Position numbers and translations under genes: made by a program
Shown here: in pieces, positions 53,721-64,000 of the stretch
Layout: each line of letters opens with the position of its first letter
How positions within the stretch are numbered: position 1 is the first letter of the stretch
From: Symsagittifera roscoffensis
Lineage: Eukaryota; Xenacoelomorpha; Acoela; Convolutidae
Direction: 5' to 3'
Length of the DNA: 64,000 nucleotides
Assembly: GCF_963678635.1 (NCBI RefSeq)
Contig: NC_087062.1
Span: 15,981,789-16,045,788 of the forward strand
The notes under the pieces: generated by a model
Told to the model about the DNA's origin: nothing
The model's database searches: none
What the model saw: the letters and a program-made list of their open reading frames with translations, nothing else

Positions 53721-53993
53721 ATACTCAGTTTCTTTACGACTGAGCGGCACTTTTTCTATGCTTGCTTTGAACAGCAACTGTGTCATTCGACCAGAATTTC
53801 GCCGATATTTTGCAGAAGTATATCGTACGATACCTTGAAAATGAAGATTAACGACCATATTTGCGTGTTTTGGACTGAAATATGAAGGGCGATTTGGAAA
53901 ACTCAAAACTATTTTAAAAACTTTGATTTGGACGCGCATGACACAATAATTTTACTTTTGCGATAACAGAAGAGCGCGAAAATCAGAACAACG
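53721..53993. other. Spacer between the two head-to-head elements
   Basis: 273 bp separating the outer ends of the E1 and E2 5' LTRs. No gene is seen. The right end (cgataacagaagagc...aaaatcagaac) faintly resembles internal LTR sequence, so it may be an older LTR remnant. Confidence 0.5.
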
Positions 53994-54346
53994 TGTGCCA
54001 GTCGGTCATATCTGGAAGTTTGACCTTGAGGGACACGAAAATACGTAATTTTGGAGTGAAGTTTTAATTTTCAAAATTTCGAATGGAGCCTGTCATGCTA
54101 TGTTTTCTCGCACCAACTGAAAACACAAAGTGAAAAATCAGAAGGACCGAATTTACAATTGCGGCAAAATACTTAAGAAAACAGCAGGAAATTGCTATTC
54201 GCAATTTCCAGATACAAAATAAGACACGAGTAGAGCCGTCTTATCCTGAAATAGGAGGAGAGATAATCACGAGAAAAGAGTACAACTATTCGAACCGAAC
54301 CAGAGTGAACCTTCAATGGAAAGGTGGACAGCTTGAGTGTCCCAAT
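53994..54346 (+). repeat. E2 5' LTR, left part
   Basis: Begins TGTGCCAGTCGG, the LTR start of the family, and is collinear with E1's LTR up to gtcccaat, where the hAT insertion starts. Confidence 0.88.
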
Positions 54347-55163
54347 CAGGGATTGCAATATATTGAATGATCAGATATTGAATATTGAGACGATGTCATA
54401 ATTGAATTTTTAATATTGAGATATTGAAGGCTAGATATTGATATTGATATTGAATTTTTCGTAGATATTGAGAAAAACGGATTTTGTATCATTGCTTGAA
54501 ACGTGACGTTTTAACACATACACATAAAACAAATGGTGATAAAAAGTTTCTGAAATGTGAAAGAGCCTCTTTCAAAGAGGTATTACATGAACACTGATTA
54601 TAAATCAAAGAAGGCCTTATTCTTATTTAAAAACACATAGCGACAATGCCGTTCCACGCTAAGCCTGTTTTGTAAATATGTCTTGGAAAGACGGCAAAAC
54701 GAAAACAGCCGCTCCGCGTCAGCACTTGCGGGTCTAAAATTTTTCATGAACTGCTGAATATTGAAATCGGCCTCGTATTCCTCATTTTCAAAGTCTTCAA
54801 AGGAAATGCTTTGGTTCACATACGAATGATCGGCATCGTGAGTTCCTGCTTCTACCGGTCGCTGTTGCAGGACTTGCTCCCTGATAAAATCGGCAAATGC
54901 CCCAGTTCCATTCACTACAGCGCTCGCCACGCTGTTATTTGTTACCCACTTGCTCAAGACTGCAGTAATTGGACCATGTAGCGATAACTCCTTTTGTGAC
55001 AAAAAAGGGAGAAACTTTAATACTTTCTTGCCTCCCTCAATTCCTGGATTCTTTGCCTGCAGCGACTTTGGTTCAGACAAAAACTTCAATTCTAGAGTCT
55101 AAACTTATTTCTGTGATTAGAACTGATCAGTATTGAACTTATCTAGTTATATTATTTAGTTCT
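54347..55163 (-). mobile_element. hAT transposon fragment inserted in the E2 LTR
   Basis: The left edge CAGGGATTGCAATA is an hAT-like terminus. It is followed by many atattga/gatattga subterminal repeats (54355-54470), typical of hAT ends. The minus strand encodes the C-terminal part of an hAT transposase. No matching right terminus or 8-bp duplication was found. About 199 bp of LTR (equivalent to 53157-53355 in E1) is missing at the site, so the right end probably suffered a deletion. Confidence 0.75.
54598..55089 (-). pseudogene. hAT transposase C-terminal fragment
   Basis: 163 codons. The end carries the hAT dimerisation signature SADAERLFSFCRLSK followed by TYLQNRLSVERHCRYVFL, matching the family's P(S/A)...ER.FS...R..L...L..N pattern. 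The DDE catalytic core and BED finger are absent, so it cannot be active alone. Confidence 0.8.
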
Positions 55164-55504
55164 CGAGTTTTAGGTTGATCCATTTGAAATGGATCAAAGT
55201 TCCACTGTCCAATAAAAAGTAACTCAACGGATTGTTCCGACCATGTTTTTAACGGCGTTCGTGTATTTTGGGTATTTCGAGACCTAAGTATGGGGACGTT
55301 CTTATTTTCTAGAGTGGGGGGATATTTTGGTAGTAGCTTTTAAGCTGTAACGGGTTCTAGTCTCATGTCGCAAGCGAACCCAATTGGCTCCGACCGTTTT
55401 GAGGTAGAAAAACACAAGAGATAGTGTCCCTGACTCTTGAGCCAATGGTTATAGGGCCTATTTTTCTTAAGCCTCATATGTGACCGAAGTAGGCGACTGT
55501 TACA
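55164..55504 (+). repeat. E2 5' LTR, right part
   Basis: Resumes at cgagttttaggttgatcc and ends cgactgttaca. AATAAA is kept at 55211-55216, but the TATA-like region present in E1 lies in the deleted part. Confidence 0.85.
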
Positions 55505-57820
55505 TAGTGTTTTTATGGCGCTCCTGGGTGTTTTTACGACATCATGACTACGGAGTCGAACCCACTTGACACAGATCCGGGCTGCATGCCCATTCTAGAG
55601 TACCGGTGGTACGGTTCAGCGGGAACGTGTAAACCTTCCGGTTGTACCGTGATAGCTTTTAAAGAAAACTTGAGAAAACTTCCTGGTACGCTCTCCGAAC
55701 GAGGCCTAGCTAACCGAGTAAAGGGGGGTAACTAGGAAAACAAAAACAAGAAAAAAGTATAGAAAAAGGAACAAAAACCATAAAACGAAAAGACAGTGAC
55801 TTTGATACCGGATCATTTGGATCAAACCTTTATATTAATTAAATAGTATACCCATACTGTTTTATAAGACCGATCGTTTCGATCAATCTAGCAATTTAAA
55901 CCAGTGACTTCAATAAAGTGCCCGAGTGGGGGGCGTTGTTAAGGGTTTTCAGATAGATTGCAACCTAGCCGGACCATTAGGAGACTTGACTGGAAGAGGT
56001 GACCAGCCGAGTGGGAAAGTGGTTCAGAAGTACTGAGCTGAACCCACTGGAAACTTGACTGGAAGAGGTGACCAGCCAAGTGGGAAAGTGGTGCTGCTGT
56101 CAAGTGCAGAACAGAGACAACCAGCACAGGATCACTACAAGAGGACGCACAGGGGTGTTCTCAAGTTGGGCAACGGGTATCGTTAGAATCCACATTACGT
56201 TATAGGAGATAAGTGTAAAATTGGATAAGCGGAGCCCCATTGTTTTGAGGAAGTTTTTACACAAGCAGGCCTGGAAACAGGTCTACGGTTTTCTCTCGAG
56301 AGGTTTAGCACCCATCGCTTAAGGGATTTTTCGGCTTAAGAGGGGGGCTAAAGAGGGGGAGGTTAGCAGGGGGGCTGGTTAGTTTAGAGGTTAGCGGTTG
56401 TAAATTGTAAAAAAGGGGGACACGGTAGAGTAATTAATTGTTCGGCATCGTCGATTTAGTTACATTAGATATTTACACGCGTTGGTTATAAGAAGCGGAT
56501 ATCCAAAATTAAAATCAGGTTAAGGTTGGTACCCTGGTCGGATCGGTAGGGGGGAACGGACATAGACAGTTTTTGTGATACCCCATAAGATCGCTAGCAG
56601 GGGGGAGGAAAACGCGTGGCAATCGGGTACCAGACATTTTTTTCGGACAAAGATTGACATCGGTCAACCTTGAATTTCAGGAGAATTCATCCATCTGTTT
56701 TGGAAATTTTTCCAGTTTAAATTTTTACGTTTTGGTGAAAATTTGTTGCTGGTATTTTAACGAACAGGTGATCACAAGATACCTGCGGGGAATTTAGGGT
56801 TTAAAATAGCCTGAAACATACAGAGGGAGACAAATACAAGGGGATTAGTATTTGGGTTTTGACCATTAAGATCCGATATCCAGACACTCAGTGACAAGTC
56901 TTGGGACAGTACCGAAGAAGTCTTGGGACATTGCAGTCTGGGGACTGTCTTGGAGCAACACGGTCTTGGGACAGTCTCGGGACAGAGCAGTCTTGGGACA
57001 GTCTTGGGACGGTGCAGCCTTGGGACAGTCTTGGACCAGAGCAGTCTTGGTACGAAACAGTCTTGGGACAGTTGTCTTGGGACATTGGTCTTGGGACATT
57101 GGTCTTGGGACAGTGGTCTTGGGACATTGGTCTTGGGACAGTGGTCTTGGGACATTGGTCTTGGGACAGTGGTCTTGGGACATTGGTCTTGGGACAGTGG
57201 TCTTGGGACATTGGTCTTGGGACATTGGTCTTAGGACAGTGGTTTTGGGACATTGGTCTTGGGACAGTGGTCTTGGTACATTGGTCTTGGGACATTGGTC
57301 TTGGGACTGTGGTCTTGGGACATTGATCTTGGGACAGTGGCCTTGGGACACTAGTCTTGGGACAGTAGTCTTGGGACAGTAGTCTTGGGACAGTAGTCTT
57401 GGGACAGTAGTCTTGGGACAGTAGTCTTGGGACAGTAGTCTTGCGACAGTAGCCTTGGGACATTAGTCTTGGGACAGTAGTCTTGGGACAGTAGTCTTAG
57501 GGCAAGGGTCTTGGGACAGTGGTCTTGGGACACTAACAAGAAGTACTGGGACAACACTGAATAGTCTTGGGACAGTAGGGAGAAAGTCTTGGAACAGCAT
57601 AAAGAAGGGGGGTACTAAAAGAGTACTAGTCAGGTTGAAGTAACCAATTGCAAAATCGAATTTTCTATTCAATCCTAACACATAGAAATTTCATAAGTTC
57701 AGGGAAAGCTGTTTTTAGCAAATTGAATATTTCTTCTTTTAAAATTTTATAAAAAGAGGTTTTAACCTTAGAGTAGAATTTTGTAGATAGTAACACTGTA
57801 TATAGTAACCATTGTAAATA
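55505..57820 (+). other. E2 5' leader
   Basis: Non-coding. It begins tagtgtttttatggcgctcc, as in E1, then tRNA-like complement, ~70-bp repeat copies (55975-56095), a G-rich stretch with cgctagcagggggga, and the 14-bp minisatellite. The small ORF at 55544-55735 is not convincing. Confidence 0.7.
56895..57560. repeat. 14-bp minisatellite in the E2 leader
   Basis: Units of tcttgggacagtgg and variants; the regular core is about 57070-57500. LTR-proximal units alternate cattgg and cagtgg, while Gag-proximal units are cagtag. This is the complement and same polarity of E1's gaccac and gactac blocks. Confidence 0.95.
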
Positions 57821-60800
57821 ATGAGGCGAAGCAGGGTACCGGTAGCTGAAAAAAGATCAACCGAGGCGAAGACAAAGTATAACTCGTCGCTACGTAAAAC
57901 AACATCAATGGGTCCGAAGGCAACAAAGAAGAACTTTTCAGTTAGTATGGTCAGCACGAGGAGTACCACGGAGAACAGAGCATAAGAGGGCACGGAAGGG
58001 GAACGAGTAGAACCCACCATCGAGATTGATCTAGAGACACCGGATCAAAGTGTGGATGAAGTAGGAAAGAAAACGACAGAGTCAACTCCAATGCCCAATG
58101 CGGAAGAACCTAACCCGAAACCCATAGAATTCTCACCGATAGACAACGTGGAAGACACAACAGGCAACACGCCAGAAACAGTGAAGGATGAGTCTCAAAA
58201 GAGAACGTCTTTTACTGAAAGATTAGCGATGATGGTCGGATTGAGATCGAAGGACGCAGCAGTGGAGGAGACGAAAGTCGAGAAAAGCAAAACATTCGGA
58301 GCAGTATCCACGAGAACGACAGAGACCGATCAGAACGAGGATCAGAAAAAACCGGGACCAGCGACCGACTACAGGACAACAACGGACCATGGAACGACGA
58401 CTCTTGAGCTAAGCGACTTGATGGCGAAGCTAGATCAGATAGATGAGAAACTGAAGCACAGCGAAGACGATAGAAATTTGATAAGGAAGGTGATGAGAAA
58501 CAACAAACATGAGTAGCTGGACAACTATTTCCATCTAGCAAGAGCAACGGAGGAAAAGCTTCAGCAGATGTCTGACAAAGTAGAAACCACTGATGGAGAG
58601 CGAGACAAGAACATCAGAAAAGACATGCTAGAAATGAAGCAGCGATATGACGCAGTGAACAGCCAGTTGGGAAGTTTGGAAACGAGAATGGATACGATGT
58701 GTAGGGACCAGGCTGAGAGCTCAAGTGCTATACAGACAAAGTTAGATGCAATCTTGAGGAATTCAACACCACAAGACAGGCCAGCGGCAGAGCGGACACA
58801 AGGTAATAGAGTTGACTTCGTGGAACCACAAAGGAACAAACGACAGTCAACATTGTTACCAGCAACCCGGGAGGCCGCGATTACGGCACCGGTGGGGGCC
58901 AGGGCTATTATAAAAAATGGAACAGCGAACACAACTAGTGGTCCAGGAGACTCCACGACTCAGAACAACGTGGGACCGGATGCGATGACATGGGCAAGCA
59001 CCTGGGAGATGATGAACAGGACACTAGAGGCCTTCGCTACAAGGAACACCGATTCGAGTGACAGAGGAAGCAACAAATCCAGAAAAACTTTCAAGAAACC
59101 AAAAGAATTCAAAGACAATTCAGATGGATGCATTGACACTTGGGTAGAAGTCATGAGGTTGCACTTGGAACAAGGCAACTTGAACGATGAGAGGCAAGCA
59201 TGCACAGCGATACTGAGCAATCTAGAAGGCACAGCATTGAAATGCGTGGTTGCGAAGAAAGAAGAGGAACGCGATACAGCGGACAAAATCATTGAAATAT
59301 TGTTAAATCGATTCGGCTCAGGCATGAAGGGTCATCAAGCGATGATGCGATTTGAAAAGAGAAGACAAAGGGACGATGAATCGATAGACAGGTTCCTAGA
59401 TGATCTTGGGAGCTTGAGAAGAAGGAGTGACCCGGAGGAATCTACCAATCGAAGGAACTTCAGCATCGCCTCAAAGTTCATTGATGGGGTAAAGAGTGAA
59501 GACTTGAGAACGATGTTAGCGACATACTATACATTGTCGAAAGACAGTGCACCAACTCCAGAAGAGATGAGGCAGAAGTCAAGAGAATACATGCTGATGA
59601 AACCCAAGAAATACTCGTACTCAGACAACAGGAATACGCAAGGGGGAGTCAGCCACAAAGGTCGTCATGGTACAAGCCCAGAGATGACATGGACAAACGC
59701 AGATCATGCGCTAACTGCGGGTCAGCTGATCATCATGTGGCGGATTGCACGACATACAAACAGGGCATGAAGAGTTTGGGATATGCACCTGATGAGGAAG
59801 ATATGAGCCAGATGGAAGAACACGAGTTCTATAGTGGCTTGATCATCAAAATAGTTGCAAGATGCTTCTTCTGCAACCAAGAGAGACACTTCAGGATGGA
59901 CTGTCCGTTGTTTTCGGAAGCGGTTAAGAATCAGAGTCATCCAAAACACAAGTTGGCGCTAGCAGCGGTACAGAACCAGAGAAACAGACAAGGTGAATTT
60001 GAGACGAAAAACCTAGAAAAACCAAGTGCGGAGCTACCGACGAAAACAGTGAAAGCTGTAACACAATGTAATAGTGCAATAGAGGCCACGGCAAAGAACG
60101 CCCTAGAAATAAATTATGAGAAGGCGGCAGCGGAGGCTATCAACAAAGTGAAACAAGACCTGGCAGCGAAAGAAATAGAACAACGGCTGAAGCAAGAAAT
60201 CGAAAGACAGAAAATGAATGAAGCATTAAGTTGCTCACAAACAATACCAGAAGCTGCTGAGAGTTCGACAAAAAATGGAAACTGCAACACTGTAAAAATG
60301 GTTACAGGAAAACCAATTGGCATAATAAAGATTGGGGCAAGAATAATGTCAATAATCACTGTGGGCAGCCATGAAGTAACGAGAAACTTGAGCGAACCAA
60401 GTGACCAGACAATAATGCACATTGATGTGTACGCAGATTACTTGAGTTGTATAAGCCCACAAATGACTTCTAGAGCATTGAGGACACTACTCACGAGAGG
60501 GGGTAGCAAGTCGGTACGTGTTGATAACAGGTACACAGAATCTTATGGTCCACATGAGGTGATGCTAAATATAGATGGAATCAATATCTATACGAAAACA
60601 ATGATAGCATGTGATGAAGACCTAATTGGGCAAATCTACGTGAGAAAAGAAGAGTTGAAAGTGAGATCGATTGGACACTGCGCCATGCTTGAAGAAGATG
60701 CAATGCACATCGGGACAGAGGCAGATGTGACAGCACATGTGCTAGACATAAGTGGTAAAAAGACTCAGTTACGTGGGTTACTTGATACGGGAGCAGTCTT

Positions 60801-61407
60801 GAGTGTCATACCAATCGAAACTTGGGAACGAATGGGCTTCAACAAAGATGATTTGATAGATTCGAGAATACGGTTGTCAGCTGCAAACAGAGGGGACCTG
60901 CGGGTGTTGGGCAGAACGCCGATAATAGCCCTCAATCTGGGGGAACGTAACCTGTGGATGAGATTTCTTGTGGTAGAAAACCTAGATGAGTCTGACCAAT
61001 TCATTTTGGGCAGAGACTTCATCAGGAATTTCGACGTAACGATTGATTTAAATAACGCAATGTTCAAGATACGGAACCCGGATAGGAGGTACGCAATCAA
61101 ACCGGTAAATTTAATAATGGCAAATGAGACCAAAGCACCGGTATTTTTGAGTAGGAGGGTGAGGCTAAAGGCGGATGAGGCGGCGATCGTAAGCTTACGA
61201 ATGAAAAATTACAATGAACTAAGTGACAACAAGCAGGTATGCATAGTCCCAAATCCAAATAGTCAAAGTGCTGCTGTTTTAGGAAGATCCTTCTCGATCA
61301 CGAAGAGCGGTCTCTGCGTGAGTGTCTTGTTGAATAACCTTGACATGCCAATCACGATACAGAGGGGGAGGAAACTGGGATATGCTTTACCTGTAAAAAC
61401 TCGATAA
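57821..61407 (+). pseudogene. E2 Gag-protease pseudogene
   Basis: Starts ATGAGGCGAAGC as in E1. In-frame TAA at 57983-57985 and TAG at 58514-58516 break Gag. A one-base loss near 59648 (in a gggggag run) shifts the frame before the zinc knuckles. A further TAA ends the frame at 61405-61407, where E1 has Tyr. Otherwise the domains match E1: coiled coil, capsid-like region, CANCGSADHHVADC, CFFCNQERHFRMDC, and protease LLDTGAVLSVIP. Unlike E1, protease and Pol connector are in one frame here, showing the family's ancestral arrangement. Confidence 0.88.
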
Positions 61408-61410
61408 CAA

Positions 61411-63339
61411 ATGACTGAAAACCATAAACAAAATGAAGTTGTTGATTGTCCCAATCATAGGGACAAAATTTGTATCTTGAGACGATTGACGAAAATAAAA
61501 GATTCATCAGGTCTTGTGAAGTCACTTAAGTCAGAGACAGACGATGGACTATCGAGCTGTTCGAATTTCCCAGAACGGCCCACACTAGATGAAATACAGA
61601 GTGATAAACCGGTCTTACCGGAAATTGAACACTTAAGAGGCAAGTTAACGGACGAACAGCTCGAAGCCATCAAGGACGTACTAGAACGGAACGAGGAGGT
61701 TTTTTCAAGACATAAGGCAGACATCGGGTGTTGTAATTTTGTTGAAATAGAACTCGAGGAAAACGCAATAACGCACAGGGAGGGGGCGAGGCGCATGACC
61801 CCACACAAATCGGATGCGTGTAGAAAGGAGATTGAAACGCTACTAGAGTATGACATGATAGAACCATCCAAATCACCGTGGGCACGTGGAGTAGTGATGG
61901 CCAAAAAGAAAGGCGACCAGTTGAGGTTTTGTTGTGACTTTCGATACCTGAACTCCGTCACGGTGAAGGATGCCTATCCCATACCTAGGATTGATCAGAG
62001 TCTCTCGAAGTTAGGTGATGCAAAATTTTTTACGACTCTTGATTTAGGCTCGGCCTTTTGGCAGGTACCACTCAGGAAGCAGGACAGGGACAAGACAGGG
62101 TTTGCCTGCGAGTTGGGTCTGTTTCAATGGAAACGGATGCCGTTTGGACTTTGCAATGCCACTGCCACGTTTCAGCGGCTGATGGCACACGCGCTGATAG
62201 GCGTGACGAAAAAGTACGGCAATCTGGTAATGTGCTACGAGGATGACGTGGTAATAGCGACACCCACACTGGAGGACCACATTGAGAGACTTGACGAAGT
62301 ATTTGCGTGCATGAAGAGGTCGGGACTGAAGTGCAAACCATCAAAGTGTGAGATACTCAAGGACTCGATAAAATACTTGGGCAGGATGGTGGACAAACAC
62401 GGCATCAGACCAGATCCAGACGCAGTAGAGGCAGTTCTAACTTGGAAATCGCCGAAAACGGAACACCAATTGATGAGCTTCCTGGGTTTTGCAAATTACT
62501 ACAGAGAATTCGTTAAAGGTTATGCAGACAAGGTTTATCCGATGCAACAGTTAATGAGGCACAAGGGCAAGAAGTTCACGTGGAACAACGCAGCGGAAGA
62601 GTCATTCCAGAGAATAAAGAAAGAGTTGTGCGAGGCACCAGTACTAGGGATGCCAACAGAGAAAGGGATGTACGTGCTGGATACGGACGCGTCGGTAGTA
62701 GCGATATCGGGAATACTCCACCAGGAACAAGAGTGGAACGGGAAGACAGTCTTGAGACCAATAGCGTACGGGAGCAAAGTCCTAAGTGACACGGAAATGA
62801 AGTACGGAGCACCGAAAGCAGAGATGTTCGCGGTGGTTACCTTTGTCGAGAAATATAGGGCATACCTAGGCAGCGAGCCATTCAAGCTGCGAGTCGACAA
62901 CAGGGCACTAAGCTGGCTGAAGACGCACTCAATGGACCAAAGTTACATCGGGAGGTGTATAGTTCGCCTGGACGGATACGATATGATAATTGAGCATAGA
63001 ACACAAGACAAACATCAAAATGCTGACAGCTTGAGCAAGAAGACGGAGTTCTACGAGAGACAAGAGCAGAGGGAGGCAGATAGACCTGAGATCAAGGATG
63101 GCTTCTCCTTCATGGACAAGGAAACGTATGACAGTCTTCCTCTAACGAGATGGTTGGACAAATCAGGCAAACCAATAGAAGATCACCCCGAGTTACCAAA
63201 AGATACTACGAAAGAAACAATCTTGAAAAAGAACCGAGGGATGCCGATAGGAATAATGCTCAAGTCAAAGATCGTGAGGGAGACGCTCAAAGCAAAAGGC
63301 TACGATCTTAACCAGGTAGAGACGGGGAAGCACAAATAG
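61411..63339 (+). pseudogene. E2 Pol pseudogene: reverse transcriptase and RNase H
   Basis: In the same frame as the upstream segment, broken only by the TAA at 61405. RT motifs are complete and uninterrupted: QLRFCCDFRYLN, DLGSAFWQVPL, MPFGLCNATATFQRL. The catalytic box reads MCYEDDVVIATP (YEDD, where E1 has YVDD). RNase H has VLDTDASVVAIS, KAEMFAVV and RVDNRALSWLK. The frame ends at 63339 through a one-base loss near 63328 in a gggga run. The encoded RT/RNase H is longer than any E1 fragment. Confidence 0.88.
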
Positions 63340-64000
63340 ACGAAGACTTAAAGGGGTTACTCGAGAAACTAGCAGATGATAAGCCCGTGATTCAAGAAAA
63401 CTGTAAGGAGGAACCTGAGGTCACAATACTGCGAAGGAGCGGGACAGCTAGTGATAGAAATACCTCGAAGGTGACTAACCTTGATGGGAAGGAAGTGGTG
63501 CAGTCACTGGTTGAAAAGATCCCAGCCGAATTACTTGAACAGACTAGAGTTAGGAAAAAGAGAGTGGAGTTCAAGGAAGAAGCTGAATACCTGGGACTAG
63601 GTCAAGAGTCCGGGGAGCGGTCCACGTCCACGGAAGAAGAAAACACTGAAGGAGAAAATTTGTCCGGGGAGTGTGAAATGTGGGATGAGGACTCGGAAGC
63701 GAGCAGTGACAATCAAGATAGTCTCTGCATGATATTGGCAGAAGAAAAGATTAGACACCACGACAGGGAATTACAAACAGATCCGTCCTCAGGAACCTTC
63801 AACTTGGACGTGCAGGAAATACGAGGTGGTGAAGAACTTGAAAGGATTGCAGTTTCGAGGAAGCCATTCAGGGAACTATCATGCAATTCAAATGTGAGAA
63901 CAAATCTAGTGCCAGAAGATGACATGAAGGTAGTAAGGAGGATAGTATGCGTGAAGCTGAATGACGACGTCCACAACCCTGGGGAGATGAATGGGCAGAT
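63340..64000 (+). pseudogene. E2 Pol pseudogene: RNase H-integrase linker, continuing past the edge
   Basis: After the frame change the sequence again parallels E1's linker (LLEKLADDKPVIQE, VRKKRVEFKEEAEYLGLGQE, DDVHNPGEMNGQ) in an open plus-strand frame to the window end. The integrase and accessory genes are not in view. Confidence 0.8.

Larger units (their letters stand above)
53994..64000 (+). mobile_element. E2: second giant Ty3/gypsy element, plus strand, truncated by the window edge
   Basis: Same family as E1, shown by matching LTR ends, leader repeats, minisatellite, and high protein similarity across Gag, protease, RT and RNase H. The 5' LTR spans 53994-55504 and carries an hAT insertion. 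The coding region begins at 57821 and is still open to comparison with E1's RNase H-integrase linker at 64000. It is more decayed than E1. Accessory ORFs and the 3' LTR would lie to the right of the window. Confidence 0.9.

Noticed and set aside
30752-53725. Target-site duplication of E1
   Set aside because: Flanking 5-mers (tcata and atact) do not match; only a 3-base ata is shared, which could be chance.

Overview
This is a piece of a metazoan nuclear genome, probably from an invertebrate with a compact, AT-rich, repeat-laden genome; I cannot name the phylum. The support is three host-type genes with animal homologues or animal gene structure, short GT-AG introns (65-78 nt beside longer ones), tRNA-derived SINE-like repeats, LINE, hAT and Tc1-type remnants, and Ty3/gypsy LTR elements. 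Nothing is prokaryotic.

Left part (1-30.7 kb): sparse genes in AT-rich DNA, all on the minus strand. They are the N-terminus of an unrecognised protein running off the left edge (1-482), an intronless DUSP11/PIR-1-like RNA 5'-triphosphatase (6889-7632), and a six-exon F-actin capping protein beta gene (CDS 23458-28546). The capping gene has one apparently non-canonical GG donor and a 3.6-kb intron holding a LINE fragment and a ~175-bp tandem repeat. The rest is repeats: minus-strand tRNA-like SINE heads, a dispersed hairpin whose stem covaries between copies, a Tc1-type foldback element with TA duplications, and local direct repeats.

Right part (30.7-64 kb): two members of one giant Ty3/gypsy family, head to head. 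E1 (30757-53720, minus strand, 22,964 bp) is bounded by 903-bp LTRs with about five differences. In its own direction it reads: 5' LTR, a long leader with a 14-bp minisatellite, gag-protease, RT, RNase H, integrase with a C-terminal TARG1/OARD1-like macro domain, then three tightly packed extra ORFs. The first extra ORF carries an SGNH/GDSL hydrolase; the other two are unrecognised. E2 (53994 to beyond 64000, plus strand) is a more damaged relative. Its 5' LTR is broken by an hAT fragment, and its gag-pol has three stops and two frameshifts.

The most notable system is E1: an LTR retrotransposon with a polycistronic accessory module (about 8.7 kb) of SGNH hydrolase plus two orphan proteins, and a macro domain fused to Pol. 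E1 itself carries several frame lesions, so this copy looks non-autonomous unless some are assembly errors.
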